The notes under the pieces: generated by a model
Told to the model about the DNA's origin: nothing
What the model saw: the letters and a program-made list of their open reading frames with translations, nothing else
The model's database searches: none
Source: Otatea glauca
Lineage: Eukaryota > Streptophyta > Magnoliopsida > Poales > Poaceae
Assembly (NCBI GenBank): GCA_036346275.1
Contig: CM070728.1
Coordinates: 21,228,723-21,292,722, forward strand
Reading direction: 5' to 3'
DNA: 64,000 bases
Made by a program: the position numbers and the translations under genes
In this document: piece by piece, positions 57,692 to 64,000 of the stretch
Numbering within the stretch: the stretch's first letter is position 1
How the letters are laid out: each line of letters begins with the position of its first letter

Positions 57692-58215
57692 CATGTAATA
57701 AAACTAGCAGATTTACCCACACAACTATGTAGCAAGATATTATGGTACAATTGTCTTTAATATACAATTCTAATTTATATAATTCAAATAAAATTGTATT
57801 TGTTATGTAAATCTAATATATACATATATTTATATACATTTTTTTATTTTTTTTAAAAAAATTAGGATGTTGAGTTTAACTAGTTTACTAACTGTTCAAG
57901 CAAGTTTGAACTGAAATTCAAACTAAAGTTTTCTTTTTTTATGACAGTTTGATTGTAGATATGTGTTGATTTTATATATAAATCAGCAAAGCATGTGATC
58001 TAAATTCATTCAAAATCTTTGAATTCAAGTATATACACCATTACAATCTGGCCCACCAAATAAGTGGTGGATGTCTTTATCTTTTTCTTTTGATTAATGT
58101 GAGAATTTTTATGATTTTTTTCTTTTTTAGGATTATAGTAGGATTTTCTTGTCCTTAAAACGAAGGAGATGTCTTGAATATCACTACTTGTTTTTATTTA
58201 CATAGATAAGCAACC
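57692..58215. repeat. Dispersed repeat, copy 2 (see 8284-8600)
   Basis: It starts AAAACTAGCAGATTTACCCAC right beside the TSD of the Tat-like element. It shares AATTGTCTTTAATATACAA, TAAGTGGTGGATG and GATTAATGTGAGAATTT with 8284-8600 and has an extra AT-rich insert (about 57840-58020). Confidence 0.5.
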
Positions 58216-58852
58216 TTTTACTCATCTTCCTATTTTGCATTTTTTTAGTATTGCAAGGAAAAATATAATCCATCTGATTAGAATTTTGAGATGCAATGAA
58301 CAATTTAAGTAGCTCTGAAGAACTGCAAATGCTACTTGACTATTTCTGAAAGCTAGCACTAGGGTTCAGGCAACTGCTTCACTTCTGATTCCTTGATCAT
58401 GTTAGATAAATCCCAACAATGTAATGCAGAGTAGGATAGGAAAACATATTCTTGTAGGACAACAATACGACACTAAGTAAAAGGTATTCTAGCATAGTGA
58501 TCCTGTTAAGTCGTGATTTGTGAATGTTGGTGCATTCATGCTCTACAATCCACATTACACTACTTTAGCATGTATTCCAATAAAATACCTGACTGCTAGT
58601 ATATGGACCAGAGTCTCTGCCAGGAATTGACTCAATAATCCTCCTGGCTCTTCTTATGGCACATGAACTGCAATAGTAGATTGAAACAGTACTGTTCAAG
58701 TTTTTGTCAAACAAATATTGTATCGAAAGAAGTCACTACCAGATTTGCTGCTAGAAGTGAAAAACAGATGCATTCCTTACTTCAAGGTCCACTACTGTTT
58801 GTTCTATTATGATGTGCTAAGTTTATGAAGTTGCGTGTAACAGTAAGAAGTA

Positions 58853-59116
58853 TTCCCTCCGTCCAAGTTTATAAGGTATATTTCTTTTTGGCACATAGAC
58901 CAAGAAGATATTGAAAATGACTAGACTACCTCTAATTATTACCAGTAAGCATTGTATTCAATGTATACATGTAGACAATATGAAGTAAAGATTGATATTT
59001 ATTAGGGGTATATTGGGAACATCACATTAATTTTGCATTGAAAATATGAAATATGACTTATATTTATAGACAAAACCATTAAAAAACAAGCCTTATAAAC
59101 TTGGACAGATGGAGAT
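58853..59116. mobile_element. Stowaway MITE
   Basis: Ends TTCCCTCCGTCCAAG and CTTGGACAGATGGAGAT are inverted and flanked by TA on both sides (58851-58852, 59117-59118). Same family as 30470-30805. Confidence 0.8.
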
Positions 59117-59209
59117 TAAATAGACTTCAACTATTTAGTCGAACCTGAATAAGGTATGAGCTTCACCTCTGTGCAGGAGGGTTGGATTGTCACTCTGCTG
59201 GCGCCAAAA

Positions 59210-59400
59210 ATGTGAAGATGGTTAATCGGTCAACTGATTTGATCCTACAATTCATAAGATAGAAGAAAAAAATACTAAAAGCCGATCTAGCAAGACAATC
59301 GGCAAAGGTCTAAACAGCTAAAAAGCCAATTAAATCCAAAGTAACGATACGTCTAATTGGCTTTATTTTTTTTTTCATGCAAGTCGCTGGCTTATCTTTT
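59210..59400. repeat. LTR fragment of a 'GCCGAT'-rich gypsy element
   Basis: AAAGCCGATCTAGCAAGACAATCGGC and TAAAAAGCCAATTAAATC correspond loosely to positions 62405-62470 of the LTR at 62292-62940. Short and diverged. Confidence 0.4.
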
Positions 59401-59733
59401 TCTTTTGATTAATCCATGGATTTTCGAGTGCAGGAACGATGAAAGCAATGCATGAATAGAGCCCCAATTAGCTGGAGTTTCTCTCTACAAGAGTTGATGC
59501 AAAGATGTTGACAAACGAAGAGGTCAAGCAAGGAGAGGGTCGAGGGAATCGCACGCGCGCAGTACCTTGCGATTTATGGTCCCTGCCGTGATGGACGGGG
59601 GTTTTGTTGTACGGCATGGCGCGGGCACCAGCAGCGAGAACGTTGGGGGAGAAAAGGCGGAAGAGCTATCGCGGTCGCGGAACGGCGGAAGACGGGGGGA
59701 CTGCCTGCCTCCGCTTGGCAGAGTCGGGCGCAT

Positions 59734-60049
59734 GGCTAAAGGCTCGATCGAGCTCAGGCGGTCGCGGTGAACGCCCCGAGTCGGAGCAAGGCTCGAAGTT
59801 TGGGGCTTGGCTTCGCGTAAGCACGCGCGCGATTCTGACGAGCGTTCTCACGGCCGGCATGGTCCGAGGCTTCGTGCGATCGGCCAACCCGCCCTCTCGG
59901 CGCCTGTTGGCAGTGGCACCGAGGGCCCCGTAAGTTGTGCACCTGTGCGCGCCGGCCGCGGCCCTCTCCGCGCTTGGGCGGCCACGCGCGTCCGCGTGCC
60001 GATGCCGACCTGGCAACCGCCCGCGGCGCACGGGACTAACGGCCTATGC
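59734..60049. other. GC-rich region, no recognised gene
   Basis: CpG-rich, possibly the ancestral upstream region of the aminotransferase locus. ORFs on both strands (up to 121 aa) are not recognisable. Confidence 0.35.
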
Positions 60050-60057
60050 AAGCGGTC

Positions 60058-60788
60058 TGGGGTGGAAGCAGGTCGCATATCTTCCGTCCGATTTGAAATT
60101 AGATCCGATTGGGATCAGATTTAACTATCTGGATCCGATTAATTAAATCCGGATTTAGGATCGGATCCGGAGCATTCAATATCCGGCAAATATGGGATGG
60201 GATCCGGATATTCCGATTTTTCCTATTCGGATATCCGGATTTTTTCTATTTGGATTGGATATTCGGATATCAGCCTATTTTCATCATATTTTTTCCATGG
60301 CAGCCCACTTATATTAACAATTGGTTGGTTCTATTGATCCTCAAAGAGCATATTCTTTCTATAACGTCTATTGAGTTTGATTGATATATAACTTGTTACA
60401 GGGGCGGAGCCAGGCCTCGGGCCACCCGGGCCTGGGCCCGAGGCTTGGCCCAAACATTCCATGCAAAATAGGTCACTGTCGCTAGTGCTGATCCAATAAT
60501 TCTTGGGCCAGCCTAGGCCGGCCCGAGGTTTGGACCTGGGCTAGCTCCGCCCCTGACTTGTTACTATAGTCATGTAATCGTATGGTTTTAATTCAATATA
60601 TATTACTCTATATATGCGTGCATTATCCGTATATTTTTATTCATTTTCGATCCGAATCCGTCACATATCCGTCCTGTATCCGTATCCCGAATAACCCAGA
60701 TCTGTATCCGGTTCCGAATCTGGGGAAAAATATGGGTAAGGATATGAGAAGAGCAATCCACCTATATCCGATCCATTTTCACCCCTAC
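60058..60788. mobile_element. hAT-like element with TAGGGGTG-type ends
   Basis: The left end TGGGGTGGAAGCAGGTCG resembles the reverse complement of the right end, TAGGGGTGAAAATGGATCGG. The flanks share AGCGGT (60051-60056, 60790-60795) as a decayed 8-bp duplication. GGATATCCGGAT-type words recur near both ends. A younger MITE sits inside. Confidence 0.6.
60399..60555. mobile_element. hAT MITE (157 bp) with perfect 8-bp TSD, nested
   Basis: Inverted ends CAGGGGCGGAGCCAG and CTAGCTCCGCCCCTG. The target duplication ACTTGTTA is perfect at 60391-60398 and 60556-60563. Perfect TSD and clean ends suggest recent insertion, younger than its host element. Confidence 0.9.
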
Positions 60789-60903
60789 CAGCGGTGTCGC
60801 GCGGTGTGTGTGTTTGCGAGCGGTGCACCGTTGTAGGTACCGACTGCTTACAAAATCGAGCAAGAAGGTTCTGTTCAAGATAGCTTCTATACAACTTTTA
60901 TTT

Positions 60904-62264
60904 TTAAAAAAAATAAATTATTTGCCGAACAGGAGGATTTTGAATAGGTTGTTTCACAATTAGAAGCTGCCCTCTGCATAGAATTAGAATCTGGCTGGAA
61001 CCTGCTTCTCGCTGATTCTTACTGATTCTCACCGCCCCAGTCCAGAACTTGAAAGCAACTCCCGATAAAGACAAGGGGAATAATCTAATTTTCAGCCCGT
61101 CGGACTGAGCTGCCTCGCCATAATGAGCAATAAAGCATCCGACATGCTCTAAGGTCGTGACCGAATCATCCCTAGAAAATTTGGCAAAATCAGAAACTTT
61201 AAAATTATGTGAATATTGCATGCGATCTATATAATCCGGATATGGCCTTCTATAGCCGATGACTCTACCCTTTGGCTGTAAGCCGAATTGATCTATCAAC
61301 ACGGCAGAATTAATGTTGTTAGCCGACGAGATATCGGGGCTCTGCCAATGATCACGATTAATGTTGTTAGCCGACGAGATATCGGGGCTCTGCCAATGAT
61401 CACGACTGGTATTCTGCCCCCCGAGTGCAAACTCGGGCTGCCGGTTAGACTGAGCCGACGGATTTTGTTGGTTTTAATCATACCCATCGTACCTCCTAAC
61501 CGGTGGTTCTGGTTAGGGACAAAGGGCTATGCGTAGGTTATCACCTTATGAGGGACTGGATTTCTGGGCGGAATCGACTCTTGGTACTGGACGTGCCTAA
61601 TTCGTTCAACCGGCTGTGAGACCGATTGTGGAAAAATATTAAACGAAGCTGACGACGGCAAAGTAGCCGACACGTTTGATCTAGCGGCATCAGTGTACGC
61701 CTGATAATGTGTGACCCTGCTAGGGCGTGAGTCTCGCGGTAATATGACCGTCGGTTGGGTTGGCAACATGGAATGTACTGAAACCTATGGTTTTGCGGCA
61801 ACCGCTAGGTTAGAATTCTGCCCTATCGAATACACATGATATGTTGGTAGCGCCTGTAGTGTATCGAGAAGGCTTCCAGATGAAGCCAACTCTTGAGCAA
61901 CAATCTTTACACTGTTTGCAATCATCGGCTTGAGAGTACTAACCAAAGCCAATGATTGATTAATCAATGCGTGATGTACTGATTGCTCAATCATAGCCGA
62001 TAATTCGATCTGTGCTGGTATGTAATGACTTACCAGGCCAGTTGAGATTCCAGCGTCGCCGAGCGGATTCAATGTCGGCAGAGCGGTCTTTTGGGTTACA
62101 CCGCGCCTGGTCTTTTGATAACAACCCATCATCATCTCTTCCAATGCAGCTTTCCGATCTTCGATTTCTTTACGCTGCTGTGGAGTTAAATCGTCCAACG
62201 TGGGGACGATTATTGCCTCAGTATTGAGATTTGACGACGGAATTGATTTGCTTGATGCTGCCAT
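60904..62264 (-). pseudogene. Ty3-gypsy gag remnant
   Basis: The N-terminal frame (62264-61785) starts MAASSKSIPSSNLNTEAIIV, with TPQQRKEIEDRKAALEEMM. After breaks, 61302-60904 reads GRRPYPD-YIDRMQYSHNFKV, FAKFSRDDSVTTLEHVGCFI and IRLFPLSLSGVAFKFW. This matches the gypsy gag pattern P-F-KF-G-D-ST-EHV-RF--Q-GE and L-LFP-SLTG-A--W. Downstream pol is absent. A 48-bp tandem duplication lies at 61310-61405. Confidence 0.75.
61310..61405. repeat. Tandem duplication of 48 bp
   Basis: TTAATGTTGTTAGCCGACGA and the following bases to ATGATCACGA occur twice, apparently identical. 48 is a multiple of three, so the frame is kept. Confidence 0.9.
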
Positions 62265-62291
62265 CTAGTCCCACCGGGCGTGCCAAGAGTG

Positions 62292-62940
62292 TGTTGATGT
62301 CAAAAACTTGAAGTAGGATTCCTGACAACAGCACACTAGACGAACACCTGGTTCAGAGCGTGCCAGTCGACTTGACCTGTAATCAACAAGGTAAAATATG
62401 AAATTCACTAAAGCCGATCGTGAAGATCAATCGGCTTAGACTCAATCAGCTTAAAGCCGATTAAATCAAGGCAAAAGGGTAAGTCCAACTAGCCGATTAA
62501 GGCTAATCAGAGGATAAAGGTAGATCGACTCTGATGAAGACGATGCGCAACAAGATTAGAGAAAATTGGACCTGATTGGCGTAACAGAAGATGATCAACG
62601 ATCGGCGATGCGCAACTTTATTGATCAAATCGAGTTACAGGAGAAACCTAGATTACAAAACTACTCATAGTCGACGAAAAAGTAGATAAAAAGTAGATGC
62701 GAATTGGTTGATTGGCTCTGGGCAGCTTTTCTAATCACCTCTAGGCCTCTTTTATACCCATCGTCCGATAGAGTCCTGATACAACACGTTAGGAATAGAA
62801 TCCGTATCGGCCTCTATTTGGATGGTGCATTCCTTAACAACCTGTTTCGTTTTCAAATATCTTCAATCTATATCCTGATCGTATCTTGTTGATCTTGGAC
62901 TGCCGATTTTGATCCTATCTGCTAATTTTTGGTGCAAACA
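62292..62940 (-). repeat. 5' LTR of the gypsy remnant
   Basis: It begins TGTTTGCACCAAAAATTAG and ends GACATCAACA on the minus strand (649 bp), with GGCACGCCCGGTGGGACTAG, a common grass gypsy primer-site sequence, immediately inside (62269-62288). Rich in GCCGAT/ATCGGC words. Confidence 0.7.
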
Positions 62941-63010
62941 GGGCTATTGTACACAAATTATTGATGCTACATCAAAGACTATCAATTGTTTGTTTTGTTA
63001 AAAGAAATTT

Positions 63011-63406
63011 AGAGGGGGAATAAATCAATTCGAACAACACTTGGTTGGATTAAAAGAAAATGTAGAAGGTTGCAAGAAGGTCAAACCAGATGTTAGGCAT
63101 ATCGTGCAGCAACACATTGAAGGTGTTGCAGAGAAGAAGAGGAAAATGCAAAAAGCATATGATGAATGGAATCCATATGGATCTAGTCAAAACAGAGAGG
63201 AAGAAGAACATGGCAGTGATGAAGTTCAAAAAATCCCAGCTGGACAATCCAAATCTAAGGAAAACGCAACGGTTAGAGCTCGTGTTAATGCAAGTCAAGG
63301 AAAAGGAGTTGGTTCTTTCTTCATTCTCAGAGCCACTCCGGGAGCTCAGCTAACCATCAAAAGTGTGATGCAAGGTAGACATGTCAAAGAGGGGTTATTT
63401 TTGTAA
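63011..63406 (+). pseudogene. BED-type hAT transposase N-terminal remnant
   Basis: The plus strand reads RGGINQFEQHLVGLKENVEG, CKKVKPDVRHIVQQHIEGV, YDEWNPYGSSQNREEEEHG and ATPGAQLTIKSVMQ. This matches the segment after the BED zinc finger in plant hAT-type proteins (family pattern HLAG--NV--C-KVP-DV, then Y--NP-G and TAPGAQPTIKS). The transposase body is missing. Confidence 0.65.
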
Positions 63407-63419
63407 ATCTATTCAGAAG

Positions 63420-64000
63420 AGGGCTAGATTCACAAAAAAATATTTATGAGGGGACTATAAAAGCGAAGGACTGAGACTATGACATATTGGCCAAAAATAT
63501 GTGGCATGTCTAAGGTTAGGTCTGGTAATATTAGGCATTGAACCAAACCACCCCTATTTTTTTTTCTTTTTGTGTGGAAAACGACCCATATATATATATA
63601 TATACTATACTTCAAAGTGGTGAGGAATGCCGCCTCATGAGGCATGCCACCTCAGCGTGTGCGCGGGAAGCCCCTCCGTAAAATTCAAAATCGCGTTTAG
63701 GTCCTTCGGTCGGTTTTTAACAGAAAGGACCCGAAAAAACCGGAATTACGTTTAGGTCCCTCCGCGGTTTACATTCAAGTCCTCCCGGAGATTTTTTTAT
63801 AAGAACAGACCCCGAAAAATACGAAATTATGTTTAGATCCCTTTGCAGTTCTCCAAAAAAAAACACAGATTTGCCGAAGGTTTATAACAATTCACGGATT
63901 TGCCGATAGGTCCTATCGATCTATTTAAAAAAAACACGAAAACCGAAATAAAAAAACAAAAAAATATGTTCACGGTTTTCTCCCAAAAAAAGCAAAAATA
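63420..64000. other. No recognised gene; TA microsatellite
   Basis: (TA)n at about 63590-63603. From 63660 on, repeated words such as GTTTAGGTCC and TTTAGATCCC (63694, 63748, 63833) suggest a degenerate short repeat. Nothing coding. Confidence 0.4.

Larger units (their letters stand above)
58589..59733 (-). pseudogene. Alanine aminotransferase-like pseudogene, 5' part beyond the retrotransposon
   Basis: Exon 58667-58589 reads SCAIRRARRIIESIPGRD then SGPYTSSQ, aligning with the family's SIERARQIL-DKIPGRATGAYSHSQ. Its acceptor (TTGCAG) and donor (CAG/GTATTT) are intact. A possible exon 1 (59733 to about 59550) ends TAGTINRKVLRACD, like the family's ESMNPKVLACEY, with a donor at AAG/GTACTG. That call is weak. 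The exon carrying the CNIGNPQ region and the one with LTDGASPAVH were not found on either side of the insertion, so they are deleted. Confidence 0.65.

Noticed and set aside
1..64000. tRNA, rRNA or miRNA genes
   Set aside because: None could be supported by eye. The only tRNA-like matches are LTR-element primer sites. A tRNAscan-type search would be decisive.

Overview
This is nuclear DNA from a flowering plant, almost certainly a grass (Poaceae). The evidence is intron-containing genes with GT-AG splice sites, monocot-style GC-rich first exons (ERF-VII, AIP2), Stowaway and hAT MITEs, and grass-type Ty1-copia, Ty3-gypsy (Tat-like) and hAT elements nested in each other. I cannot name the species from the sequence alone. 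Coordinates and exon limits were read by eye.

Layout. 1-5078: decayed Ty1-copia retrotransposon on the minus strand (RT, integrase, gag, a GC-rich leader, primer site, 5' LTR), running off the left edge. 5049-10606: a rearranged block. A segment of about 1.07 kb is present twice, at 5049-6123 and 9533-10606. Between the copies lie an ERF-VII N-degron exon without its AP2 exon (minus strand), MITEs, and a third, older partial copy of the segment. 10579-12475: hAT-like element H1, built of ~170-bp degenerate tandem units. 12476-17828: mostly non-genic DNA with a MITE, two tandem duplications and a decayed MYM/TTF-type hAT transposase. 17829-19267: H2, same family as H1, inverted. 19620-24847: a complete LTR element with 5-bp target duplication that carries only gag.

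25852-29377 (+): a five-exon RING-H2 E3 ligase of the AIP2 family. Its usual C-terminus is frameshifted, and the last residues come from hAT-like element H3 (29357-30162). H4, of the same family, follows at 30852-31753. 33391-39151 (+): an apparently intact 15-exon gene for an ARID plus PHD-finger protein (ARID4-like, 766 aa).

40084-59.7 kb (-): an alanine-aminotransferase-like pseudogene. It has lost the PLP lysine, has a stop codon and a frameshift, lacks several exons, and is split by a 15.2-kb Ty3-gypsy element (42450-57686, TSD TCTTG). That element has gag, protease, RT/RNase H and integrase on the minus strand, an extra opposite-strand ORF with a probable small intron, 82-bp and 27-bp tandem arrays, and a 2.5-kb LTR-like insertion (TSD GGCGT) inside gag. 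60058-60788: hAT-like element with a perfect-TSD hAT MITE inside it. 60.9-62.94 kb: gypsy gag remnant and its 5' LTR. 63.0-63.4 kb: BED/hAT transposase remnant.

The only host genes likely to work are the ARID/PHD gene and, with an altered tail, AIP2. Both are transcribed left to right. The ERF-VII and aminotransferase loci are relics. The most interesting signals are the ERF-VII/duplication block, the tandem-repeat hAT-like family (four copies), the TE-derived AIP2 tail, and the stepwise death of the aminotransferase.
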